The notes beneath the pieces are model-generated. The model was not told the origin of the DNA and did no database searches. It saw nothing but the letters and a program-made list of their open reading frames with translations. DNA of 64,000 bases, from the NCBI GenBank assembly GCA_964019055.1, contig OZ025212.1, positions 310,001 to 374,000 on the forward strand. The letters are read 5' to 3'. Both the position numbers and the translations under genes were made by a program. The DNA comes from Anthopleura xanthogrammica. Taxonomy: Eukaryota > Cnidaria > Anthozoa > Actiniaria > Actiniidae. Of the stretch, positions 1-11,230 are shown piece after piece (position 1 is the stretch's first letter; the number at the start of each line of letters is the position of its first letter).

Positions 1-5
1 TTCCT

Positions 6-3000
6 TTAATGGCTTGGCGAGCTGGATTCTCCACTTCTTGCTGGCGAGTTTTCTGAAGAAATCGAGTGATTGTCTTTAATGACGGAATTTCTCTCCATTG
101 AGACAGGTAGAGAACTCATGGACATGAGGGCAGCTGTTGCAGAACGAACTCGCTGAGAATCTGCAATCTCTTCAAGTGTTGGTTTGCGTTCATGAGTCAG
201 AGGAACTTTTTGTTCTGCAGATGGCGGTCTAGCTTCTGGTGAGCTGCGAGAAGGTCTTCGAGTTGAAAGCTCCCTTGCAGAGAGTTCACGTATTTGAGTT
301 GGGCTCAGATGTACAGGTCCTATTCCTGGGTAGAAGACGCAGGTTGGGCACTTGATTCCTGCACATGGCTGTGGTGGGTGACATTCTGTAGGGCTGAGAG
401 GGAGACCTTGACGTGCTGCTGCTGCTGCTGCTGCGTGCGCATATGGTGAAAACGCTGACAAACCATTACCGAGGGCGCTTGTTTGTGTCTGATAGATAGC
501 TGGTAGGCCAGAGGGGATTAGATGACCGCGTGCTCTAGCTTCCTCGTGGCTTGGCAGAACACATTCAATCGTTTGGACAATATCACCTCCACATCCCTTT
601 AGAATCAACTCCAAAACATTTCTCTTCTGCTCTGGGAATAACCGCATCAAGAGATTCAAATGTCGCATATGTTCTGATCTACGGACCTCTTCACTGTCGT
701 AGCCACTATACGCTAAGTTAATACTCCTGCTTCGCATTCGTTTGCTGTCAGGGCCGTCTTGTTCACCATTGGCGACGCACTCCTCATCCTCGGAACGTTG
801 GCGTTTCCATCTGTGCTCATAGTTGTTATCCATTGCTGATTCTACAGGAACAACAAAAATAAGAAATAAATAAAGAATTGTTGTTGTTGTAGATTAAAAA
901 GAAAAGCGCTAAAAGTCGAACGGGAAATTATCAAACGAGCTGGGATCAAGAATGAATGAAACTCAAGAAGTTCATGAACCAAGCTGGCAAACAGAAGAGC
1001 CGCCTTGTATTCAAACTTTCTTTATTAGTTTCAGAACAGCATCAATAATAAACTAACTTTGTAGAAAACATGTTATTCTACTTGAGTTGCCCTAGTTAAT
1101 TATTTAGGAGTAAAAACCTATCTTTACTTCCTTAATGCTACATATTTTCCCTGAAAAATACACCTATGTAATCCTGTCAATCCGTTCTTTTTCCAGCGGC
1201 GAAAATTGCGAAAGGAAAAAAAACTCAGAAAATTCAGTACATGTCAGGAATGAATTTTTTTTGATCATTCTTTATTCCAGCGACGAAAATTACGAAAAGT
1301 TGACAGAAATAATACATAAGCGTATGAGGAGTGAAATCTTTCCATGAACTTTAAATGCCTTTAAACTTATGCGGCAAAGGAATAACACATTAAATATATC
1401 TCTCTTTGACTTACCCTATATGTCTAAAGTTCGCATATGTTTAGTTGAAGTTAAGACTAGCGCTTCGCGTGATCGATTCTCTTCAATCTATCACTTCTTC
1501 CTTTGTATTCATTTTATCAGTCAAGGCGTTTAGAGGTACACGGAAAACTGTTAAACCATTTAGAATCAAGCCGTGCCAGTTCAAAACAAGGTGAACCTAA
1601 ACAGCAGTAGACGAAATCTAACAGGTTTTTGTCAGTATATCGTACTTAGTGCGGATAATTGCGACGAGCGAATATGAATTGTTTGGTAAAAATACTTTTG
1701 TCGGCAGTTGTAAAATTCAAGGAAAAAGTCGGCGAAAACACGAAGAAGACTATAAAATCCATTTGTGACATTTTTCCATGTCGTTCACTTTTTTTCTGAC
1801 GGATATTTAACCTTAGAGACTGCTTCTAAACTATTAGTCCTGGCTATCGATGTCCACACGCTTCATCTAAATAATTTATCAGTAAAAAATTGTTTATCGT
1901 CATGATTCTGTCCCTTTTTCTCTTTTAAAAAAAGTACTGACCTTTTCTAAATGTTGATTTTAAGTTTTCAAACGACAAATTGAAGTGAAGAGGCGACCTT
2001 TTTATGAGCGTTGTTTATGGTTTTCGTGACAGTGCGTCTGTGTTTTTACACCAAGAGTGACGTCCAATTGAATATATTGTACTTAGTATGCTAATACAAA
2101 GGATTATCAGTGTCTGGCCGGCATTCAAAGTGAAATTATTAATCCGTGAATGTAAACTATATCTTAGTCTAGAATATTAACATCTGAATATTTGCTCTAG
2201 ACTGGGCATATATAGTTGGTAGTTCGTGAAGAAATTGTCCCCCGGATATGGTGTCATGTCACTTTGAGCGTTCAAAGTCAAGTACATACGCATGAACAGA
2301 ACAATGACAGAGCACATAGCAGACCACGTACTACTGCATGTCGTATGATTAGTCGAGTGTAGCAGACGAAGTACATCTTACACGTTCAGGATTGGTGCAC
2401 GCATATTTCCTGCTTTCTTCCTTTGGCCTCAATTCTTGCTTCCTTTCCCCCCCCTTCCTTCCTTCCTACCTCCCTCCCTGCCTCCCTTCCTTTCTTTCTT
2501 TCTTTCTTCCTTCCTTTCTTTCTTTCTTTCTTTCTTTTTTTCTTTCTTTCTTTCTTTCTTATTTTCGTGTAAAAAGTCAAAATATCTGCAAGTCTGGGTA
2601 TCTATAACAGTTCTATATTTAAGATTAAAACACAGTTGGCTGGTAATAATAGAGAAAACTAATGTCGGTAAGATGTCACTGATTCCATGCTTACATCAAA
2701 TCCCCTTCAGGAATTAAAGACGAGACTCTAGAAATTTCGTTCGTTGCTAGACTTTCCACCTTTCCACAAGGAATCTCGGAAATACAAATTAATTTTCAAA
2801 ATATTTATAATTATCTAACATGAGGACTTCCCTGATAAATATTCTTTTGTTATTTTTTTCATATTCTTTCTAGAATTTTATGATTCTCATCTAAGAATAG
2901 AAAAACATTATCTAAGGGAAAAGGAATGACATTCATTTATAGCCTCCAGGCTGAAAGACACATTGTCAAAACTAACCCGACTAGGGTACTATGAGGAAGG

Positions 3001-4552
3001 ATTCTGACACGGTTAGTGATTGCATCGTGTCCCACCCCCACGGGCACTTGCAGCTATTTTCTAGAACAAGATAATTTGATGAGGGCGATAAAATACGTCC
3101 ATCATATTGAACCATAAACAAAAATACTTCGAACAATTGCTAGAAAAAGGTCGAAAAATTGGAACTGAATTTTCTGAAAATGTTCGAAGCGAAAGAAACC
3201 TGAAACGTCAAGAGGTTTTCTAACATTTTTTTGAGCAGAACTAAAGTTTTTTAAGTTTTTTTTTTCTGCGAGTTTTTGCATTGATTTGTTTTTGGTTGCG
3301 TTTCACGATAAATATCGTATTCAAAAATGACATTTTCCAGAAAATTAGTTTAAAAAAATATACAACTAAGGGCTAAAGGTCCGAAAATGAAATTGTGTTC
3401 AGTGCAAATCAAAGATAACGCCAATATTGGGGAAAATTCCGTAGAACAAAACACTGAAAAAATTGATAAAAATTCTACTATGTTTTTGGAATCTATAGAA
3501 AGTTGAACTAGAATGGAGTGATGGAATTCCGACTCTGAAAATGCATTCAACGAGTTAAGCTCTCTGTTAAAAACAATTCAAACTGCAACTTATTTAAATT
3601 CAGCAAACAAATACCGTCCACAGTGGAAAAGATATAGTTTGAAACTGCCGAATAAAACTTGTCTGCACAAACCACGCTACTGTATTCTTTCATATCTTTG
3701 TTCCAGAAATACAAGTTATCAATAATGCAAGTTCGAATGCCAAAGTTCAACGACTGTCGTCTGCTTATGGGTTCAAAGTACACATATATAGCAAAATAAG
3801 TTGTAAAAAGTTCCCAAATCTGAATGAAATTCTTCCCAGAGACCATAACCACTTGTTTCTACTGAATTTCCGTCAAATTAAAGTTCGATCATGTTTTGCT
3901 GCCGTCATGGTGGTTCACTATGGAGTCATAAACTTTTTTACGAAACAGTTTCTCAGAATTATGTTCACAATAACAAGTGAACTAACTTTGAATAAATGTT
4001 CATAATAAAACTGAACTTGTAAAATATACTTTAAAAGGGTGTATTGAAAAAGTCCAGCATGCAATCGCAGCTTATGATAGTGAAAAATTCCATACCTCTT
4101 GATGCAGTAGGTGTTGAACAAGGTGAGCTTCCTCTTTCACTGAATGAAGCCCCACTACCGCTACTAGGAACTGGCGAAATGGGTGCTTTTGCTCGTACAA
4201 AGCCATCCTTTGGAGACATAGGCTCGTTATGGTTTGGTTCATGAGGTCTTGGGACTGAAGGATTGTAGCAAAAAGGTACTTGGCCGTATGGGAAATGTGC
4301 GGCATTCTCTTCACTTTCTTGTTGTCTTCGCAGAGCTACTTGAGCAGCCATGACTCGCTGTCGCTCAGCAATCAGGTTGCAGTCAGGACAAGTGCAGTCT
4401 TTCCATTTGCAGAAGCGTTTGTGTCCTTTAAGGATGGAAATAACGCCATGGTTGCGGCAGCGTGCACATTTAGGTGAGCGCTGCTGCTGTTGTGCTGCTG
4501 CTGCTGCTGCTGCATGAGATGAAGCGTTGACTGTTAAACTCATTGGAGGCAT
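6..4552 (-). CDS. dmrta-like: DMRT transcription factor with DM and DMA domains (DMRT3/4/5, DMRTA-like), 2 exons
   Basis: Nuclear DNA-binding factor of the doublesex/mab-3 family. Exon 1 is 4552-4096 and exon 2 is 841-6, joined phase 1; the TAA is at 8-6. From the ATG at 4552 the protein is 430 aa. The DM domain (about residues 27-78) has all eight zinc ligands: C29, C32, H35, H44, C48, C53, C55, C58, followed by the recognition helix [16 protein letters not shown]. The DMA domain (about 212-250, [20 protein letters not shown]) marks the DMRT3/4/5 branch. Alanine and glutamine runs precede the DM domain (14-24), and a second alanine run lies in exon 2. The family controls sexual and neural development in animals; the role here is inferred. 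The exact subfamily is uncertain because the DM sequence mixes DMRT1-like and DMRTA-like residues. Confidence 0.93.
842..4095 (-). other. DMRT intron 1, no other gene seen
   Basis: This 3.25-kb intron runs from the GTATGG donor at 4095 to the CTGTAG acceptor at 843-842. It contains short open frames, such as 3547-3852 on the minus strand, with no recognisable domain. The only structured element is the pyrimidine microsatellite near 2440-2570. Confidence 0.8.
2440..2572. repeat. CCTT/CTTT pyrimidine microsatellite
   Basis: Imperfect CCTT, CCTC and CTTT runs lie inside the DMRT intron. Open frames through it on both strands are low-complexity artefacts. Confidence 0.9.
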
Positions 4553-4582
4553 CAGGGAATGAGATATTTCCTCTTCCTGAAA
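4553..4582 (-). other. Possible splice acceptor just upstream of the DMRT ATG
   Basis: On the minus strand a pyrimidine tract ending in AG (CAATTTTTCAG) lies about 29 nt before the chosen ATG. The bases between it and the ATG stay open in the DMRT frame. An upstream exon could therefore supply the 5' UTR or a few extra N-terminal residues. No upstream coding exon was recognised. Confidence 0.4.
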
Positions 4583-7500
4583 AATTGAACAAAGTGATAC
4601 GGATATTGTGTAAGTCAGTGCTAAAACGTATAACTAAATAGTCTAAACTAAAAAGCCAGAAAGGCGTAACAAAGATCTCAATAATCTTGATACGATTTAA
4701 TACATCTCGAAGACTTCAAGGAACTAAGGTATATCTTCAATAATCTAACACTGATGCGTTTTAAGTTTTGGAGAGAGCCTTGCACGGCTATATACCGATA
4801 ACATCGCTAAAATCTACTTCGCGTTGGGACACGAATTTCTACAATTGCTACAACAGCTACAGCCGAAGTTGTTTTTCAAATCTAACAAAGATGCCACTCT
4901 GCGCAAATTAGTAGTGTAAGCTTTTTCACCATCACTGATTAACTGAAATCATCCAACACTGATGAAATTTGAAATTTCCAATGAACGAAGCAAACTATCG
5001 TCGTCTATTCAAAACACTGAAGCGTCTTTACTTGGAGCACCAGTAGATGGTGTCTTCACGGTTCCTTAACTAACCCGCTTGGTGCACTCAAAGGTTTTGA
5101 ATCAGCACGGCCCTTCGCTTGGACTGCGGTACATCTAACTACCTTGGATTAACCCAAACCCTACCACCACAAATTACGATGTCAATTCGGTAAGCATATA
5201 AAGCTCGCGGCTTTTGATCTTTATAACTGTATTGACTATAATCACGTAAACTAACGAGAGCAATAAAGGCTGTTTATAGATATAATCAGCTTGTTTTCCC
5301 GAGAAAGTCAGCCAGTCAGATCAGCACCGGCGATAGCTCCACTCAGTCTTGAATACTGCGGTCAATACAGGAAACAATGAACGACATAACACTTCAATCA
5401 TGACTCGATAACCACGATTAATCTGATGTTAAAATCTATACACTATAGATAAGAACTACTCCTCGTTTTGCCGGTGCTGGTAAGCCAAAGGTCCATCGAC
5501 TTGAAATCCTTCCTGAGCTAACTCAAATTGATTAGCGATCTTCCATGGCAAGTTGTCGCGGCAACGAAGCCCATGAAAACGAATTATTTGACCGACCAAA
5601 AACAGGTTGAAAACTAAAGCTAAAGAATCCAAGAAATAAATAAATAAAACTAACAAAGTTTGCAAGCAAACGGATTCTTTTTGCAAGAGAATACAGCCTA
5701 GCTCTTAATATGTCTAGCCTCAAGAGTCACTCATCACTCAAAACTAACAATCGAATTGTTCCAGCCTTGGTAGAACGTGCCACAAGCGTTAAATATCTCA
5801 CCTAAAGAGTTATTGTATCGAACTTGTTACACACACAGGCTATATATATATATATATATATACATATATAACATACATATATCTATGCAATCCACGGTTT
5901 GTGATTTTCCACACTCAACTATCTTCGGTTTTTGCTCTATGACATTTACCACGCCAATCACTTCCAATTTTCAAGTATGTATGGATTCCCGATTCTCGTT
6001 GATTTCAGTATAAGCTGTGATTCCTTGTACGACTTCAAAGTGCGAAACAGGTAGGGACTCGTTGTGTACTAGCTGGAGGGACAATTATTTTGGCCGTTAT
6101 CCCGTGTGCCGCCACCACGAGGTCAAACAGATCCAACCCAGAAGCTTCGCGAAGCTATTTATGACCTAACTAGTTGTACAGCACCGGTGCAACCAAGGAT
6201 AGCATGTCGTCAGAAGCTTACTCATCTGCAAATTCTACGCTGGGTTATTTTTGTTTGTGAAGTTTATTTGTCCTAAACTGTAAACCTGGAATATTCCAAG
6301 CACGCAATATGAATATTTCTGGAGAGCACCGCTTTCTAGAGTGCCGAAAAATGATATTCCAAAGCATTAAATTTTGTATGATGTTTCTTTCAAGAGTACT
6401 AATCAGTGATGAAATCCTTTTCTTTTGGATTTTAGAGGAGATTCAGTTGAAATAAGTTTCATTGATACAGTGTAGCAGTCTTATCAACTCTCTCTCTCTC
6501 TCTCTTATCTTTCTGAACCTACATAAATAAACAGAATCTCTGATACGAGGTTTGCTGTACGCGTGCAGTGATAATAAGAGTCTCCCGTTAACTCCAGAAA
6601 AAGATATAAATAACAATACGAAGATGGATATTATTCGTGCACATCACGCAACACCCAACGTAACAGATATCCACTTAGTAAAATGTTATTAAATATTGTT
6701 CTAAAACTATCGAAGAATGTGTCACTTTCTCCTAAAACATCAGAAATAAAGAGAAAATACAACTAGAATATTATCTAACCCTTTTGTGAGCAAAATAATG
6801 AAAAAAACAAAAATTATCTCATAGACCCAACAACTACACGTTTACATGAAAAGAAATAGAAAAAAAATCCGGCTAGCTATCTATTTGATTTCGAGTATTT
6901 GTGACTTACTGGGTTTTTATCCAATGTTGGGTCCAGGATAACAAACGTTGTTCAAGAACAGTGCTGTGATGTCGATGTATCTTTGTTAAGTGTTTTTCAC
7001 AAATGCATGTCACGATGTGTGATCATTGACTTTATTCTTTTGGCTTCATGTGCAACTCGTTTAGATGAACTTTCCAGAGCCTTCGCCGCGAATCATAACA
7101 AGTGTGTGACGTCATGATCGCTATAGCAACCCTATTGTGTTACCTGCTACATGATTTTGCAACAAAGTATCAAGGTCCTACGTGTGCTTTCTATCTTATT
7201 GGGTCTTGATACGATGACAGGATCTTAGTGGATATTCCTGATTCTTTCCATTTGCGAATCATGGGATTATCACTTCCTGTCCGTTTCAAACTATTTACAT
7301 ATCTTTTAATATAATAATGGTTAAAACTGTAATATCAACATGACAGGTTTCGTGCTAATGTTTTTGTTTGTGTTAAACAAAACAATAAAAAAGAATTATA
7401 ATTTTTTCTCTGAACTTCGGAACGCCCGGATGGAACGATAAAACCATGGTGAAACACGTCGATAGCAAGCTCGTTCAAAACACACCCTTGCACTCGTACG

Positions 7501-10500
7501 AGCGTAATAGTATTGTGTGACATATTTTGGAGCATTTAGAGGTCATCGAGCAGGTCCCAGATGTACAAGGCAGCTTTCTTCAAATTGTAAGCCCCTACTG
7601 GAATGTTCTAAGAACCCCTCTGTCGTCAACTGCAGCTAAATTAGGCACTCTATGACGAATGGGAGTCGTGCAGGGCGCATAAATATAGCTACCACAAGCT
7701 ATATACTATAGAGAGAAGAATTCTTATTTTAACATCTCTGATGCAAAGACACTGTATTACCGTGGGAGGACCACTTGGGGACTCCGAAGGGAACTGAGAT
7801 AAACTTAATTGTTAGATAAATCTCCAAAAGCCTAAAATCACACATTAACCTACATATTACAGCAGGTGAAAAGAAAAAAGTAAGAAGTTAAACATAAACT
7901 GATTTAGTTAACAATCATTATAAGCGGTATTACTTCTTTCAGTTCCCAAGAAACATTTCGTGTTTCAAGTTAAATAAAAATGTTAAATATCAATATCTAT
8001 AGGTTGCATTTTAACCCCTAGAGACAAGAGTCAGTCGCAGTAAGTGGTATGACATTAGACCCGGCCGCACACTGATTCCAATATTCAACTTTCCATGATA
8101 CGAATCACGTAGCATCTCAGTTTTTCAGGAAAAAAACTTTAGATAACTTTGAATCTGCAATTGAAATAATGATTTTTGTGTCCAAGTTGGAGTTGTACGA
8201 GATCTATTTGGCTTTAGTTTGTCTAGAGTGATTTTAGGAATTACCGAGGACAATACTCACGCCCTTAGCACCCCAGGCTGCCATTTTCATTCTTTTTTAT
8301 CACTTTGTTTTTCGTCACGCCATTCTCTGGAAAAAAACTATGAATTTTAAGTAACAATTCCTGAAGTGATAATAAAAAGAAGTTTGTGATGCAAACTGAC
8401 AATGTTTTAACACAATTAACCTTTTTTCACTCTATATTCAAATCTAGAAAGCATAACAAGATAGGGGATAAGAAGGAAATGTTTAACTTCTAAACTTTTA
8501 AACTTTTAAAAACACCTTGTAAAAAAAGTTTGTAACAATACCGACGTGTCGAACGTTAGTTCTTCGTCGGAATTAAAGGAAGTAAAGTAAAGTCCAACAA
8601 ACTGACTATTAATAGTGATTTATGCCTAGAGATTGCAAATATAATAGTTCCAAGAAAATCAGGATAAAAAATCAGATTAATAATCGATTTCCGGTGTTGT
8701 GTACCGATTCACTCAACAACCTGAAACAGTTTTAAGACACTCAATTTTTATTGATTTCCACGTGTGACTCACATCAGTGTGTCTATTAAAAAATATTCTT
8801 GGGCAGTTTAAAGTCAAGAAATTCGTTCAAATCAAAATTGAACAGGTTATCTAATGTTATTACCAGTAGTTAGCTTATATTATGGATTCGTCTGGCACCA
8901 GTGGCTAATTTTAGACTTCACTGAGTCTCTTAAAAACATTTTTATATTCTTAGCAATTTTGGTTATGTTTTATTCAGCTCTGATCAACACAGCTACAGTT
9001 ACAATGAAAATCCGCAAGTTGCACGTCAAACTAAATTGAGAATTGTTTTTGAACTTTCTGAAAACAATCAAAACCACAAAGCGTCTTGCTGGGATCAACC
9101 TTGAACTTAGAAACTTTTGAACTACAGACAACATAGCGTTGCATTTTTTAATAAATTTTAAAAAAACGAGTTACGGAACAAACACGTATTCATCATGAGG
9201 TGAACTCTAGATCCGTCTTTCACGGTCTGAAAATCAGTATAAAAAAACAGCAGAATTTCTTCCCTAAAAATCTTAAATTACGTTAAGTTATTTACTTATT
9301 TCTTAAAAGAAAACGTTTTCTCAGCTAACATTGATATTTGTCAAAAACTGTAGTGGTTAAATAGCCGTGAACTTTAGACCACGTGACTAAATGCTTCAAA
9401 TGTTAAAACCCTCTGGCCAAGTACAAGATATGCAGTGTTTCCAAGCTTTACAACACTAAATATACGGTATCAGTGAGATTTCCCTCCAAAAACAATATTT
9501 GGATATTTGCGTGTTTGCAAGCCATTGTGGGTAAAGATGTCTAAAGATAAGCGAGCGCCATATTTTTCATCTCAAGGCATGCGCGACATGCGCAGTTGTG
9601 TGATATGTCTTAATCAACAAATTTTTTTGTCAAAGGATATTAACTTGGTATATTGATGTATCTCCTTGTTTAATGCTCATTCGTATTATTTTTTTGTATC
9701 TCTTTTTGTGCCTGTGTATGTTTCCATTCGTGCTTCTTGTCTTATTATTTTCCATACATCTATAAATATTTTTTTAAATTAGCAAACCCCCTGACCTGTT
9801 AGCTGCCGAACTCGTTTAGCTTTCTAGCTATTTTAGGTAGCTGTGCTCTTTTTTTGAAATTTTTATATATTATTCAATGTAATTTTCATTTTCTTTAGAG
9901 TGCAAATAAATTTTTGTTGTTGTTGATGTCGACAGGAATTTGCATACGTAGTTTTTTGGGGTGAGGTCTCGAATAACATGGAATAAATGTTTGCAAACTG
10001 TGGAAATTAAGAATTAAACTGTCCCCTCCCCTTGCGGATTATACGAGGTTTGTACCCTTCCTAGCGTTAATTATTCAAGAGCTAGTACTTGACGACCTAG
10101 GTCATGAAAGAGCATCAATAAAGTCTGGGCAGTACTGGAATAACAGACAAATATTTCGATTATTTTTATCATTCACGTATATACTGGCTCTGGTATACTA
10201 AGCCGTCACTGCTAGCGGTGTTCATTGTGAATCTAAGTATCTCATTTGGATACCCATGTCACGAAGATCATGTATTTATACACATAGTTACATTATTACA
10301 GAACAGTAATGCATAGAATGATCTAGCATATTGTAATAATATCACTCACCTAATACCACGTAACAGGATATATCTACGTGATTTCGATTTAAGTATCGGT
10401 ACTTGACCTTTACTGAGTGGCACAGATTTATCTAGTTTTATCCCGCGCATTCCTGAAGAGTGAAAAGATTTTCTAGACTTTACAGTGTCGCATGTCTTAC

Positions 10501-10840
10501 ATACTACAAAACACTGGGCTCGATCGAGTCTACCGTACGGGAAACATGTCCACAGGAACCCCACTTCATACCTTCATAACAAAATTTTTATATCAAAATC
10601 ATGTTTGAAGATTGTTTTTGTTTCTCAAGAAACATGGTTAATGATTGACCTAGATTTTCTTTAGAAGGGGTAAAAATGTGCTCAGACATATTCTGGTTTA
10701 AGATAATTAATTTCCTCATGTGACCTTGGCCGGCTTGAGCTTCTTCCGCTAGTTAATAGATAATAACTATAAGGGATTAATCAACATCAATCTTCACTTT
10801 TGACCTGGTATTTGGAATAGTGAGCTCGTCTGGAAAAGCA
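4583..10840. other. Gene-poor intergenic region between DMRT and AREL1
   Basis: About 6.3 kb lies between two divergently transcribed genes (DMRT minus, AREL1 plus). I see no exon with recognisable coding content. It holds a (TA)n run near 5839-5875, a (CT)n run near 6489-6506 and a retrotransposon-like tail near 9780-9925. The longest open frames, near 5456-5723 and 10346-10564 on the minus strand, match nothing known to me. Confidence 0.7.
9780..9925 (+). mobile_element. Probable non-LTR retrotransposon (CR1/L2-type) 3' tail
   Basis: A T-rich segment ends in GTGCAAATAAA followed by a short (TTG)n run. The other two putative LINE tails in the window have the same architecture, a truncated 3' end followed by a 3-4 bp microsatellite. 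No reverse transcriptase remains. Confidence 0.35.
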
Positions 10841-10849
10841 AGCCTACTA

Positions 10850-10927
10850 CAAGGAAGGAAGGACGGAAGGAAGGAAGGAGGGAAGGAAGGAAGGAAGGAA
10901 GGAAAGAAGGAACGAAGGGAAAAAAGG

Positions 10928-10971
<44 letters not shown>

Positions 10972-11012
10972 GAGAGACAGAGAGACAGAGAGACAGAGAG
11001 ACAGAGACAGAG
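10850..11012 (+). repeat. (GGAA)n / (GA)n microsatellite upstream of AREL1
   Basis: About 16 GGAA-type units (10850-10930) pass into (GA)n and GACA runs (to about 11012). The array ends about 220 bp before the AREL1 ATG, so it may lie in the promoter or 5' UTR. Confidence 0.92.
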
Positions 11013-11230
11013 AAATAGAAAGATTGGCGTAAGACAGTACCCTCTCCCCTCCCCCACAGTATCATTTGTCATGATATCGCGGGCTCATAACCACCAGGCA
11101 GGAAGTGGCTTGAAGATGGACGAAAAAATCTCCCAAATTTTACCTTCTTCTCACGAAAAAAGATGAGATGTTCGATCAAGAATGTAAACCCATCGTTTCT
11201 ATCTACCTTTAACAAGGGTTCTTGATCGTC

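Noticed and set aside
2386..2717. Lys/Arg-rich and Ser/Phe-rich frames on both strands
   Set aside because: They come from the CCTT/CTTT microsatellite.
3547..3852. 101-codon minus-strand frame in the DMRT intron
   Set aside because: No recognisable domain, no matching splice context, and AT-rich composition typical of chance frames.
10346..10564. 72-codon minus-strand frame with a CKTC-type motif
   Set aside because: A brief resemblance to a DHHC zinc-binding segment does not extend, because the HC and DHHC residues are absent.
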